Assembly (NCBI GenBank): GCA_035443705.1
Contig: DAORSV010000001.1
Span: 4,896 to 68,895, forward strand
DNA from: CADEGZ01 sp035443705
GTDB taxonomy: Bacteria > Pseudomonadota > Gammaproteobacteria > UBA6186 > Azoamicaceae
Direction: 5' to 3'
Length of the DNA: 64,000 nt
This document shows, one piece after another, positions 42,914 to 52,391 of the stretch; the first letter of the stretch is position 1, and the number at the start of each line of letters is the position of its first letter. Position numbers and translations under genes: made by a program. The notes under the pieces are model-generated. The model saw nothing but the letters and a program-made list of their open reading frames with translations. It ran no database searches and had not been told where the DNA came from.

Positions 42914-44362
42914 CTAAAATAGTGGCTTGGGTAACACAGACAAACACAAGTTGAACAAGGGCGCAGGAAAGATCCCTAAGACTAAAATGGCTAAACCATT
43001 AAACGACAAGGCCACAAGAGGCAACACAGAAACAGGTTGCAAAAAATTATTGCCTTCTGGCGCATCAAAAAACATCACCCGGATCACGCGTAAATAATAA
43101 TAAGCACCAACAACAGTTAACAGCACGGCAAATACTGCGAGCCACACATACCCTGCATTCACCAACGCATTTAACACCAATAATTTTGCATAGAAGCCGG
43201 CAAAGGGCGGGATCCCCGCAAGTGAAAAAAGTACCATCATCATCAAAAATGCTAGCCAAGGATTTCTAACTCCTAACCCACGAAAATCGGCAATATTTTC
43301 TGCCTCAAACCCCTGAGCACTCAAAACCGTCATAATACCAAAAGCACCTAAGGCCATTAGCACATAAATCATCACGTAATCTAAGGCTGCGGCAAATCCC
43401 GATGCTGGCCCTGCCAAAAGTCCTAAAAATAAAAATCCAACATGTGCAATCGTCGAATACGCCAACATGCGTTTTAAATTCGTTTGAGCAATCGCAACCA
43501 CATTCCCTATTGTTAACGACAAAACCGACATAACCACGAGTATCGGCTGCCAATAAAGCGCCAATGACATAAACGTATCTATTAATAATCGAATCGCAAA
43601 TCCAAAAGCCGCCAATTTTGGTAATGTGCCAATAAACAGCGTAACCGACAACGGCGCACCCTGATAGACATCAGGCAACCAAAGATGAAAAGGCACAGCT
43701 CCAAACTTAAAAGCCAATCCCACTAATACAAACACTAAACCAAATAGCAAAGCAGGATGAGGATGCTGCATTTGCTCTGCCAACACACTCGCTATCTCCT
43801 GCAATTGAAAGCTGCCGGTTACGCCATAAAGCAAAGAGATGCCATACAATAACAAACCCGATGCCAAAGCGCCCATAACGAAATATTTCATGGCCGCTTC
43901 TGGCGCAATGCCGTCCTTTTTAAGAATGGGGATCAACGCATACAAAGGCAAAGCGAAAAGTTCAATACCGAGATAGAGCGTTAAAAAACTGCGCGCAGAA
44001 ATCAAAACCATCATCCCAAAAATCGAAAAAAGACACAGCACAAAATATTCACTTTTGTAGGTAGGACTTCCAAATACAAATTGTCTAGAATATAAAAATA
44101 CAAAAAAACCAACCAATGCAATGCTAAATTTCAATGCATTCGCAATATCATCGACAACGAACATCTGGTTAAATAAGGTTTTTGGCGCCTCACCTATCAA
44201 ATTTGCTGTAAAAAATAAAACACCAATTAACGCAACTTGTGTCAAAAAATAGACAGTTGTTTTTGACCCTCGAGAAATAAACAAATCGACTAATAAAATT
44301 AAAATACTCATAGCAAGCAGCCATATTTCTGCCAGTACATTCGTCAATTCTGAAAGCTGCAT
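42914..44362 (-). CDS. nuoN: NADH-quinone oxidoreductase subunit N
   Basis: An antiporter-like membrane subunit of complex I, 482 residues from ATG 44362. The frame is open to 44431, but this start has GGGTGGGG directly upstream and avoids a 50-bp overlap with nuoM. About fourteen helices are visible, with the proton-channel lysine region (FGAVPFHLWLPDVYQGAP and LKRMLAYSTIAHVGF). It is the last gene of the fourteen-gene nuo operon. Confidence 0.96.
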   Translation of the reverse strand: MQLSELTNVLAEIWLLAMSILILLVDLFISRGSKTTVYFLTQVALIGVLFFTANLIGEAPKTLFNQMFVVDDIANALKFSIALVGFFVFLYSRQFVFGSPTYKSEYFVLCLFSIFGMMVLISARSFLTLYLGIELFALPLYALIPILKKDGIAPEAAMKYFVMGALASGLLLYGISLLYGVTGSFQLQEIASVLAEQMQHPHPALLFGLVFVLVGLAFKFGAVPFHLWLPDVYQGAPLSVTLFIGTLPKLAAFGFAIRLLIDTFMSLALYWQPILVVMSVLSLTIGNVVAIAQTNLKRMLAYSTIAHVGFLFLGLLAGPASGFAAALDYVMIYVLMALGAFGIMTVLSAQGFEAENIADFRGLGVRNPWLAFLMMMVLFSLAGIPPFAGFYAKLLVLNALVNAGYVWLAVFAVLLTVVGAYYYLRVIRVMFFDAPEGNNFLQPVSVLPLVALSFNGLAILVLGIFPAPLFNLCLSVLPKPLF

Positions 44363-44381
44363 CACCCCACCCTTCCTTTTT

Positions 44382-45920
44382 TTAAATTTTTGAATGTAAG
44401 ATCTGCGACACAAGATGATCCGCAGAAGCATGAATAATATTCAGCAATGGCGCAGGCCAAAGCCCCAACACTAAAATGGCAAGGGCCAACAAGCTAAAGC
44501 CACCCTTTTCTGTTGCATCCAAATCTTGTAAAGACAGCACTCCAGGTTGCTCTGCAGGTCCAAATACCACACGTTTAGTCATCCATAAAGTATAAGAAGC
44601 CCCCAAAATGAGGATAGTTGCGGCAAAAGCAGCAATCCAAACTTGCGCCTTAAATGCACTTAAGATAATTAAAAATTCCCCTACAAATCCGGAAGTGCCC
44701 GGCAAGCCCACATTGGCCATCGCAAATAAAACAAAGAAAGAAGCGAAAATGGGCATGGTATTAGCAACTCCGCCGTAATCTTTAATGCGTCGTGAATGTA
44801 ATCGATCATATAGTGCTCCCACACACAAGAAGAGTGCTGCAGAAACAAAGCCATGTGAGATCATCTGCACCACCGCACCCTCTATGCCCAAAATAGAAGC
44901 CTCTGTATCGTTGGTGTTTGCAATAATCGAAAATACCAGGAAAAATCCAAGCGTTACAAACCCCATGTGCGAAATAGACGAATAGGCAATTAATTTTTTC
45001 ATGTCTTGTTGCACTAATGCAACAAAGGCAACGTAGACAATCGCAATTAACGACAAAGTAATCATGCCATTCGCAAATGCATGACAAGCATCGGGTGCGA
45101 TAGGTAAAAGAAACCTGAGCATGCCGTACCCGCCCATTTTTAATAAGATGGCCGCCAATATTACAGAGCCACCCGTTGGTGCCTCTACGTGTGCATCTGG
45201 CAACCACGTATGTACTGGCCACATCGGGACTTTAACAGCAAATGCAATTAAAAACCCAAAAAATAACCATTTTTGCATCTCAAAATTTAAGGGTAATTGA
45301 TGAAAAGTTAAAATATTAAAAACGGTACTTGGATCGATCCCGCTGCTACTCTTAGCAATAAACTGAAGATAAATAATAGAAACAAGCAATAATACAGATC
45401 CCAAGAAAGTGTATAAGAAAAATTTAACTGTTGCATAAATACGATTTTTACCACCCCAAAGACCAATAATTAAAAACATAGGTACTAACATGGCTTCCCA
45501 AAACACATAAAATAAAATCGCATCCAGTGCCGCAAAAACCCCGCACATTAACCCTTGCATAATCAAAAATGCTGCCAAATACCCTGCAGTTGCTTCTTTC
45601 AAAACAGATCTATAACTTGCTAATATAACCAAGACACTCATAAAACACGTTAACACAATCAACGGCGCTGAAAATCCATCTATGCCCAAAGTGTAAAAAA
45701 TATTCAAAGCGGGTAGCCAAGACAAATGTTCTTGCCATTGCATGTCGAAAGTATTGGGTGTAAAGCCCTTCATTAAAGGCACACAAAGTCCCAAACATAC
45801 TAAGGCAATCAGCATTGCTAATACACGAACCTGCCGATGCTGTTCAGGCTTAAATAAAAAGCACAAAATTCCACCAACAATGGGCATCCAAATTAACACA
45901 CTTAATAACGGAAAAGTCAT
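44382..45920 (-). CDS. nuoM: NADH-quinone oxidoreductase subunit M
   Basis: 512 residues, an antiporter-like proton-pumping subunit of complex I in the inner membrane. Key segments are FYVFWEAMLVPMFLIIGLWGG (with the conserved Glu), FAVKVPMWPVHTWLPDAHVEA and MKKLIAYSSISHMGF. Fourteen helices expected. It lies between nuoL (28-bp gap) and nuoN. Confidence 0.97.
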   Translation of the reverse strand: MTFPLLSVLIWMPIVGGILCFLFKPEQHRQVRVLAMLIALVCLGLCVPLMKGFTPNTFDMQWQEHLSWLPALNIFYTLGIDGFSAPLIVLTCFMSVLVILASYRSVLKEATAGYLAAFLIMQGLMCGVFAALDAILFYVFWEAMLVPMFLIIGLWGGKNRIYATVKFFLYTFLGSVLLLVSIIYLQFIAKSSSGIDPSTVFNILTFHQLPLNFEMQKWLFFGFLIAFAVKVPMWPVHTWLPDAHVEAPTGGSVILAAILLKMGGYGMLRFLLPIAPDACHAFANGMITLSLIAIVYVAFVALVQQDMKKLIAYSSISHMGFVTLGFFLVFSIIANTNDTEASILGIEGAVVQMISHGFVSAALFLCVGALYDRLHSRRIKDYGGVANTMPIFASFFVLFAMANVGLPGTSGFVGEFLIILSAFKAQVWIAAFAATILILGASYTLWMTKRVVFGPAEQPGVLSLQDLDATEKGGFSLLALAILVLGLWPAPLLNIIHASADHLVSQILHSKI

Positions 45921-45948
45921 GATTTATCTTGCCTCTGCATCAAAGGGA

Positions 45949-47925
45949 TCAGACCCCCATTACGATAACGACTAAACATAAAAAACCCAAAATCATCACA
46001 AACGCGTAATGGTATAAATAACCTGTTTGAATGCGACGCAAGGTTTGTGAGAACCGACCTATAGAACGCGCCAACCCATTAACACCCAGACCATCAATTA
46101 ACCACACATCCCCAAAACGCCAAAACAAACCACCTATGCCACGCGTACCGCGAGCTAGCACCCATTGATTAAACAAATTAAAACCATATTGTGCTTTTAG
46201 TATGCGATACAAAAACCTTAACCGCTTCTGAATGATTTCGGCCATTCTAGGACATGCAATATAACAAAACCAAGCCGTAAAGATCCCGGCAAGACCTAAG
46301 CAAAAAGGCAGCGAACGAAGACCATGCGATGTCATGCCTATCACACCACCACCCATCGCGTTAAATTCTCTATCCAACACCGCAAATCCATCGTGCAGTT
46401 TGTGCATAACAATCGCACCTTGAAAGAAATTTTGAAACAAAGGCTCTACTAAAAATGCACCTGCAATAAAAGAAGGAATGGCTAATAATACTAAGGGAAC
46501 CCAAATAATAGCAGGAGATTCCTGTGTATGATGAGCCCTTTCTTTATCTCGACGCGATTGCGTATGAAATACGACAAAAAATAATCTAAAGGTATACAGT
46601 GCTGTAATAAAAACACTACCCAAAACAATATAATAAGCAAACCCTGCTGCTGGTAAATGAGATAATTTTACCGCTTCAATAATTAAGTCTTTAGAATAAA
46701 ATCCTGAAAATAACGGAAAACCAACCAAGGCCAGGCTACCTACCAACATGGTTGTATAGGTAATCGGCATTTTTCGTCTCAAACCACCCATTTTCCAAAT
46801 ATCTTGCTCGTGATGCAAAGCAAGAATAACAGAACCGGCTCCGAGAAATAATAACGCTTTAAAGAATGCATGTGTGCTTAAGTGGAATATCCCAATGGGA
46901 TAAGCCGAAACGCCCATTGCCGTCATCATGTACCCTAACTGAGACAAAGTAGAGTATGCGATAATCCGTTTAATATCGTTCTCGACAATACCCACTAAAC
47001 CCATTAAGAGACAGGTCAAAGATCCAATCACTAATATAAAATTTAAGGCTACATCGGAATATTCAAATAATGGCGACAATCGCGCTATCATAAAGACTCC
47101 AGCTGTTACCATGGTCGCAGCATGGATCAAGGCAGAAATCGGGGTTGGGCCTTCCATAGAATCGGGCAACCACACATGTAAGGGTATTTGCGCAGATTTA
47201 CCCATAGCGCCCATAAACAAGGCAAGACAGATAAATGTTATGGCAGGCAGCGTTATGTCCGCTGAAAATGCGAATGCTTGCTTCATCGACACAATATTAG
47301 AAACTTGTTCAAAAACAATTGCGTAATCTAATGTTCCAAAACAATAGAATACGGCAGCAATACCCAATATAAACCCAAAATCACCAATACGATTAACAAT
47401 AAACGCTTTTAAATTCGCAGCAACAGCCGTTTTTTTATTAAACCAGAATCCAATGAGCAAATACGACATTAAGCCAACCATTTCCCATCCGAAAAATAAT
47501 TGTAAAAAATTATTGCTCATCACAAGTGTTAACATGCCAAAGGTAAAAAGTGAGATATAACAAAAAAATCGCTGGTAACCCGGATCTTGATGCATATAGC
47601 CAACTGTATAAATATGCACAACCCAAGCGACAAAGGTCACGACAGACATCATTAAAACTGTCAGCCGATCAATTAAAAATCCAACTTGAAAATCTGTATG
47701 TGCACTTCGACCCCAGGTATATAACTTAAAATTAAATGAAGTGCTCTGTCCGCTATATAAAACATATAAAAGATAAAGCGATAGGATAAAAGACACAGTT
47801 ACAGCAAAAATAGTAACCGAATGTGCCCCTTTAACGCCAATCTGTCGTCCCAATAAGCCAGCAATAAGTGCGGCTCCCAAGGGAAACAGTACAACAGCTA
47901 AACTAAGCCCTTTTATCGTTTCCAT
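45949..47925 (-). CDS. nuoL: NADH-quinone oxidoreductase subunit L
   Basis: 658 residues, the distal antiporter-like subunit of complex I with the long lateral helix near its C-terminus. Diagnostic segments are FFGWEMVGLMSYLLIGFW, SAQIPLHVWLPDSMEGPTPI and DIKRIIAYSTLSQLGYM. Full length and undisturbed, 18 bp after nuoK. Confidence 0.97.
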   Translation of the reverse strand: METIKGLSLAVVLFPLGAALIAGLLGRQIGVKGAHSVTIFAVTVSFILSLYLLYVLYSGQSTSFNFKLYTWGRSAHTDFQVGFLIDRLTVLMMSVVTFVAWVVHIYTVGYMHQDPGYQRFFCYISLFTFGMLTLVMSNNFLQLFFGWEMVGLMSYLLIGFWFNKKTAVAANLKAFIVNRIGDFGFILGIAAVFYCFGTLDYAIVFEQVSNIVSMKQAFAFSADITLPAITFICLALFMGAMGKSAQIPLHVWLPDSMEGPTPISALIHAATMVTAGVFMIARLSPLFEYSDVALNFILVIGSLTCLLMGLVGIVENDIKRIIAYSTLSQLGYMMTAMGVSAYPIGIFHLSTHAFFKALLFLGAGSVILALHHEQDIWKMGGLRRKMPITYTTMLVGSLALVGFPLFSGFYSKDLIIEAVKLSHLPAAGFAYYIVLGSVFITALYTFRLFFVVFHTQSRRDKERAHHTQESPAIIWVPLVLLAIPSFIAGAFLVEPLFQNFFQGAIVMHKLHDGFAVLDREFNAMGGGVIGMTSHGLRSLPFCLGLAGIFTAWFCYIACPRMAEIIQKRLRFLYRILKAQYGFNLFNQWVLARGTRGIGGLFWRFGDVWLIDGLGVNGLARSIGRFSQTLRRIQTGYLYHYAFVMILGFLCLVVIVMGV

Positions 47926-47943
47926 ATTAGCCTTTTTCCTGAG

Positions 47944-48249
47944 TTACCCTTTTAAAGTATTCATTTCTTCAACATCGATCGTCTTTTTCTGTCTAAACAT
48001 GACGACCAAAATCGCAAGCCCTATGGCTGATTCTGCTGCAGCAACGGTTAAAATAAAGAAAACAAAAACCTGGCCCATCATGTCATTTAAAAAATGTGAA
48101 AACGCAATAAAATTGGTGCTCACAGACAGCAATATCAATTCAATGCACAGCAATAAAATAATAACGTTTTTTCGATTAATAAAAAGTCCAGCCACACCAA
48201 TACCAAATAGAATAGCACTGACGATCAGATAATCTGATAATGCAATCAT
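47944..48249 (-). CDS. nuoK: NADH-quinone oxidoreductase subunit K
   Basis: 101 residues with three helices. The conserved membrane glutamates lie in the helix NVIILLLCIELILL and in the third helix (VAAAESAIGLAILV). NuoK takes part in the hydrophilic axis that carries protons in complex I. The start overlaps nuoJ by 4 bp. Confidence 0.97.
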   Translation of the reverse strand: MIALSDYLIVSAILFGIGVAGLFINRKNVIILLLCIELILLSVSTNFIAFSHFLNDMMGQVFVFFILTVAAAESAIGLAILVVMFRQKKTIDVEEMNTLKG

Positions 48250-48854
48250 ATACCCACCCCCTCCACCAGCGTTACTCTGTCTTCTTTTCGTACTTTCAGC
48301 TGACCTGCTGGATTGGGCGCAATCGTACCTCGTCTTCCTCTAAAGGTTAAACTAATTGCTGCAATAATAGCGACTAAAAGTAAAACACCCGCCAATTCAA
48401 ATGGGTACAGAAAGCGCGTATACAACAGTATCCCTAACTGCTCAATATTACTATAATTTGCGCCATGTGCCGCTGGTGCAGGCACCATATCTATACCAAA
48501 TTGTTTTGCACCCACAGCAAAAACCAACCCAATCACCACGATGGCCGCAACAGAAAGTCCCAGTGGCAAAAATCGAGCAAAACCTTCACGAACAGGCGTT
48601 AATTCCACATCCAGCATCATCACCACAAACAAGAACAGTACCATAACAGCACCTACGTATACTAACACCAAGGTTACTGCTAAAAACTCCGCTTCTAATA
48701 ACATCCAAAGACCGGCTGTCGCAAAAAAAGTCAATACTAAAAAGAGTACCGCTCGTACCGGATTTTTAGAAATAACCACCATACTGGCGGCAAAAATCGC
48801 AAGTGTGGAAAATGCATAAAATATCAGAGGTTGAATTTTATCGATATTCTGCAT
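48246..48854 (-). CDS. nuoJ: NADH-quinone oxidoreductase subunit J
   Basis: 202 residues, about five helices. The LVYVGAVMVLFLFVVMMLDVE segment contains the pi-bulge helix that couples quinone reduction to proton movement. It overlaps nuoI by 17 bp and nuoK by 4 bp, so translation is probably coupled through this part of the operon. Confidence 0.97.
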   Translation of the reverse strand: MQNIDKIQPLIFYAFSTLAIFAASMVVISKNPVRAVLFLVLTFFATAGLWMLLEAEFLAVTLVLVYVGAVMVLFLFVVMMLDVELTPVREGFARFLPLGLSVAAIVVIGLVFAVGAKQFGIDMVPAPAAHGANYSNIEQLGILLYTRFLYPFELAGVLLLVAIIAAISLTFRGRRGTIAPNPAGQLKVRKEDRVTLVEGVGI

Positions 48855-49335
48855 CTTGTACCCTACCTGCTGCTATTTCTGATTCGTAACGATCACCAAT
48901 GGCCAACAATTTCTCTTTGGTCAAAATATTCTCTCCACGGTTTTCAAAATGATAATTTGAAATTCCCGTCTCTACAATAGCATCCACTGGGCAGGATTCT
49001 TCACAAAAACCACAATACACGCACTTAAATAAATCGATTTCGTATAAAGTTGTACGTCTAGAACCATCACTTCTGGGTGCTGCCTCAATGGTAATGGCTA
49101 ATGCAGGACAAACGGCTTCGCACAGTTTACAGGCAATGCACCGCTCTTCGCCATTCGCATAGCGACGTAGGGCATGGATCCCTCTAAAACGAGGAGAATA
49201 GGGCGTAGTCTCTTCGGGATACTGTATGGTTACTTTGGTTGCAAAAAAATGCCTACCTGTTAATTTTAAACCCAATAGCAATTCCCACAGTAACAAGCTT
49301 TTTAAATATTGTTTGAGGCGTTTTGCTATTTTCAA
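48838..49335 (-). CDS. nuoI: NADH-quinone oxidoreductase subunit I
   Basis: 165 residues. The two 4Fe-4S motifs, CIACKLCEAVCP and CVYCGFCEESCP, bind clusters N6a and N6b that pass electrons toward NuoB. The N-terminal helices lie on the membrane arm. The start is TTG at 49335, supported by AGGA six bases upstream. Confidence 0.97.
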   Translation of the reverse strand: MKIAKRLKQYLKSLLLWELLLGLKLTGRHFFATKVTIQYPEETTPYSPRFRGIHALRRYANGEERCIACKLCEAVCPALAITIEAAPRSDGSRRTTLYEIDLFKCVYCGFCEESCPVDAIVETGISNYHFENRGENILTKEKLLAIGDRYESEIAAGRVQDAEYR

Positions 49336-49348
49336 GATCTATCCTCTA

Positions 49349-50371
49349 TCAAAACCATGGTTTAACGTTCGCTTTTACCATTATTGTTACAACGACTATC
49401 CAAATCAATGTAATAGGTATAAAAATTTTCCACCCTAATCGCATAATTTGATCATAACGATATCGTGGAAACGTTGCTCTTAACCACAAAAACGAAAACA
49501 AAAAGAAACTCACTTTTAACATTAGCCAAACAATACCCGGAACCCAAAAAAACCATGCTGCAAGCAGCGGTATTCCCTCAAATGGCGATAGCCATCCACC
49601 AAAAAAGAGTAAAGTAACCAATGCCGACACCAATGTCATGTTGGCATATTCTGTTAAGAAAAAAATGGAAAAAGCAATACCTGAATATTCCACATGAAAG
49701 CCTGCAACAATTTCTGATTCGCCTTCTGCCACATCAAAGGGCAAGCGATTGGTCTCCGCAACAGCAGAAATCCAATAGATGACACATAATGGCAATAGCG
49801 GTAACCAATACCAACAGAGAATCCCGCCACGCTGCGCAAGCACGATATCCGATAAATTCATGCTACCCGCAGCGATTAAAACACCCACCAATGCAAACCC
49901 CATGGGGATTTCATAAGAGATAATTTGAGCTGCCGATCGCAGAGCGCCTAAAAACGCATATTTAGAATTAGAGGCCCATCCTGCAATAACAATGCCATAT
50001 ACTGCCAAAGACGTCATAGCCAATAAATATAATAATCCGACATTAATATTGGCTAATACAAATCCCTGATCAAACGGAATAACTGCCCATGCTGCGAAGG
50101 CGGGACCAATTGCTAATATCGGTGCAACCATAAAAAGATAATGATTCGAACGAGTGGGCAAAATAATTTCTTTAAAGAGTAATTTTACACCATCGGCAAT
50201 AGGCTGCAACAATCCGTAAAAACCGACGCGATTAGGTCCTATGCGATCTTGCATAAACCCTATAAATCGACGCTCTGCTAGTGATAAATAAGCTGCAACT
50301 AACATCAGCGACAATACAATGGCGAATATCTTGAGTAAGATCCAACCCAAGGTTAAAAATTGATCAAGCAT
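49349..50371 (-). CDS. nuoH: NADH-quinone oxidoreductase subunit H
   Basis: 340 residues, about eight helices. NuoH forms much of the quinone tunnel. Typical motifs are ERRFIGFMQDRIGPNRVGFYGLLQ, split here by its conserved Arg-Gly pattern, and DVAEGESEIVAGFHVEYSG with the acidic loop. It overlaps nuoG by 8 bp. Confidence 0.97.
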   Translation of the reverse strand: MLDQFLTLGWILLKIFAIVLSLMLVAAYLSLAERRFIGFMQDRIGPNRVGFYGLLQPIADGVKLLFKEIILPTRSNHYLFMVAPILAIGPAFAAWAVIPFDQGFVLANINVGLLYLLAMTSLAVYGIVIAGWASNSKYAFLGALRSAAQIISYEIPMGFALVGVLIAAGSMNLSDIVLAQRGGILCWYWLPLLPLCVIYWISAVAETNRLPFDVAEGESEIVAGFHVEYSGIAFSIFFLTEYANMTLVSALVTLLFFGGWLSPFEGIPLLAAWFFWVPGIVWLMLKVSFFLFSFLWLRATFPRYRYDQIMRLGWKIFIPITLIWIVVVTIMVKANVKPWF

Positions 50372-52391
50372 CTTCCATCTCTACTTTTAAACGCAAAGTC
50401 TCTTGCAATGATTTTGCCCGTCGAACTAATCCATCCGTCGCATAAAGACCAACCGGCGATATCGATGTCAGGGTATTGTGCATATCGCGCGACACGAATG
50501 GCTTTATGCTTGAAAATGCTTTTGCCAAATCTAAAGGCGCATTGGGATTCTTATCAGTCGTTATTGCTTTTACTAACGCTGCAATCTCCTCTGCACTTTC
50601 ATATTTGAAATCTTCTAAATCCAATAAGTTGCCTAGTACTCTTAAGATTTTCCAAGCCGGTCGACTATCATTCATCGGCAAGGTAGCCGCCTTAAAAGAT
50701 TGCCATTTTCCTTCGCAATTTACAAATGTACCCGCGGTTTCGCTAAAGGGTGCCATCGGCAACAAAAGATCGGCAACTTCTAATAACGCTAGGCTTTCGA
50801 ATGGCGTTATAGCCACCACACAATCTGCGGAGGCTAATGCTTGACTCGCTTTAGAACCATTAAAGCAATCAAAATCGGGCTCGATATTTAAAAGCAAGTA
50901 GGCTTTTAATTTTTTATCCCACATTTGTGCTGCATTCAATCCGATTTCGCTCTTGATTGTTTCACCACCCGGTAAACGATGGGGTACGCATCCTGCCAAC
51001 CATGCACCTGCGGCATTAGCACCCTCACTTAAAACACCTACTTTTGAATGTGTTAATTGTGCGATGAGATTTGAGAGCAGAACAAGCTCAGAATAACCAG
51101 GATGATTAATGGCTAAAGCACCCATTAAAATGAGTTTTGGGGGTAAAATCCCCCCTACCCCCTCTTTTTCAAAGGGGGGAACTTGATCGCCGATTAAATA
51201 TTGCGCCATGTTGATATCAGCGGGCAAAGGTTCTACAGATTGAAGCCATAACAACGCTTCTTCAGTACTGTCGCTTTTTGAGATCTGAATACCCGCTTTT
51301 TTCTGGATGTTCAATATAGCTTTTGCAATACGGGCAACCCCTAAAACCAAATCATTATCGGGCAAGATTGACTTTTCTATCACCTCAAAATTAAACGTAA
51401 AATCAATGGGATTAACCACTAAAATTTTTCCGCCATTTAAACGCATTTTACGGAGTTTTAAACCTAGTATAGGTTGCTCCTGACGCACAGCCGAACCAAT
51501 CAATAAAACAACTGATTGCTGATCAATTTCTGATAAACTGATACCCATGTTAGGGAATAATGGCGCCATTGCTTGCGCTGTATCGTTAAAATCACTTTGA
51601 CGTAAACGATGATCAATATTGTGAGACCCCAATCCACGCATCAATTTTTGCAATAAATAGGCTTCTTCCAAGGTCGCATTGGGTGATGTGAGAGCGCCGA
51701 TATTTTTTGCACTCGCTGATTCTTTAATCTCTTGCAGTCGCTTCGCTGTATATGTCAGTGCTTCCTCCCAAGAAACCGTGTACCATTTACCGTCTCGCTT
51801 TAATTTAGGTTGTGTTAAGCGTTCTGTATGATACAATCCTTCATAGCTATAACGATCTCTATCGGAAATCCACACTTCATTGATTAATTCATTTTCTTTA
51901 GGCACAACACGCATCACGCGATTTTGTCGGGTATGAATAAAAAGATTAGATCCAATACAATCATGAGGAGAAACACTCGCCGTTTGCTTTAACTCCCAAC
52001 CACGTGCTGTAAAACGATAAGGCTTGGAAGTTAAAGCGCCCACTGGGCATAAATCTATAATATTCCCCGATACCTCAGAAACCACGCTTTTTTCAATATA
52101 CGTACCGATTTCCAGGCATTCACCCTTGTTCAAGGCGCCTAATTCACGCAAGCCCGCAATCTCTGTACCAAAACGCACACACCGGGTACATTGAATACAA
52201 CGTGTCATATCTGTGCTGATTAAGGGGCCAAGGTTTTTATCTTTAACAACCCGTTTNNNNNNNNNNNNNNNNNNNNNNNNNNNNNNNNNNNNNNNNNNNN
52301 NNNNNNNNNNNNNNNNNNNNNNNNNNNNNNNNNNNNNNNNNNNNNNNNNNNNNNNNTCAACTTTTTTTCCATCAATTTCTATAAATGGCAT
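50364..52391 (-). CDS. nuoG: NADH-quinone oxidoreductase subunit G, interrupted by an assembly gap
   Basis: The iron-sulfur subunit at the tip of the peripheral arm. The first eleven residues (MPFIEIDGKKV) are followed by 100 N and then KRVVKDKNLGPLIS. By comparison with E. coli NuoG roughly 110-120 residues belong between these points, carrying the 2Fe-2S and first 4Fe-4S ligands, so the true gap must be near 350 bases and the displayed frame across it is arbitrary. After the gap come CIQCTRC and DLCPVGAL, then the molybdopterin-like domain. Near residue 400 an in-frame GC-rich repeat adds the peptide PPFEKEGVGGILPP. It overlaps nuoF and nuoH. Confidence 0.93.
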   Translation of the reverse strand: MPFIEIDGKKVXXXXXXXXXXXXXXXXXXXXXXXXXXXXXXXXXXKRVVKDKNLGPLISTDMTRCIQCTRCVRFGTEIAGLRELGALNKGECLEIGTYIEKSVVSEVSGNIIDLCPVGALTSKPYRFTARGWELKQTASVSPHDCIGSNLFIHTRQNRVMRVVPKENELINEVWISDRDRYSYEGLYHTERLTQPKLKRDGKWYTVSWEEALTYTAKRLQEIKESASAKNIGALTSPNATLEEAYLLQKLMRGLGSHNIDHRLRQSDFNDTAQAMAPLFPNMGISLSEIDQQSVVLLIGSAVRQEQPILGLKLRKMRLNGGKILVVNPIDFTFNFEVIEKSILPDNDLVLGVARIAKAILNIQKKAGIQISKSDSTEEALLWLQSVEPLPADINMAQYLIGDQVPPFEKEGVGGILPPKLILMGALAINHPGYSELVLLSNLIAQLTHSKVGVLSEGANAAGAWLAGCVPHRLPGGETIKSEIGLNAAQMWDKKLKAYLLLNIEPDFDCFNGSKASQALASADCVVAITPFESLALLEVADLLLPMAPFSETAGTFVNCEGKWQSFKAATLPMNDSRPAWKILRVLGNLLDLEDFKYESAEEIAALVKAITTDKNPNAPLDLAKAFSSIKPFVSRDMHNTLTSISPVGLYATDGLVRRAKSLQETLRLKVEMEDA
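51138..51185. repeat. GC-rich palindromic repeat inserted in frame within nuoG
   Basis: On the minus strand it reads TTCCCCCCTTTGAAAAAG, then AGGGGGTAGGGGGGATTTT, and encodes PPFEKEGVGGI. It is in the opposite orientation to the copies in nuoC and the rpsO-pnp gap. It adds about 12-15 residues to NuoG in a region likely to be a surface loop of the C-terminal domain. Confidence 0.75.
52257..52356. other. Assembly gap (100 N) inside nuoG
   Basis: Exactly one hundred unknown bases, the customary placeholder for a gap of unknown size. Family comparison says about 350 bases are missing. Confidence 0.95.

Noticed and set aside
51138..51185. CRISPR-like repeat
   Set aside because: Only three scattered copies in different genes and orientations, without regular spacing or cas genes.
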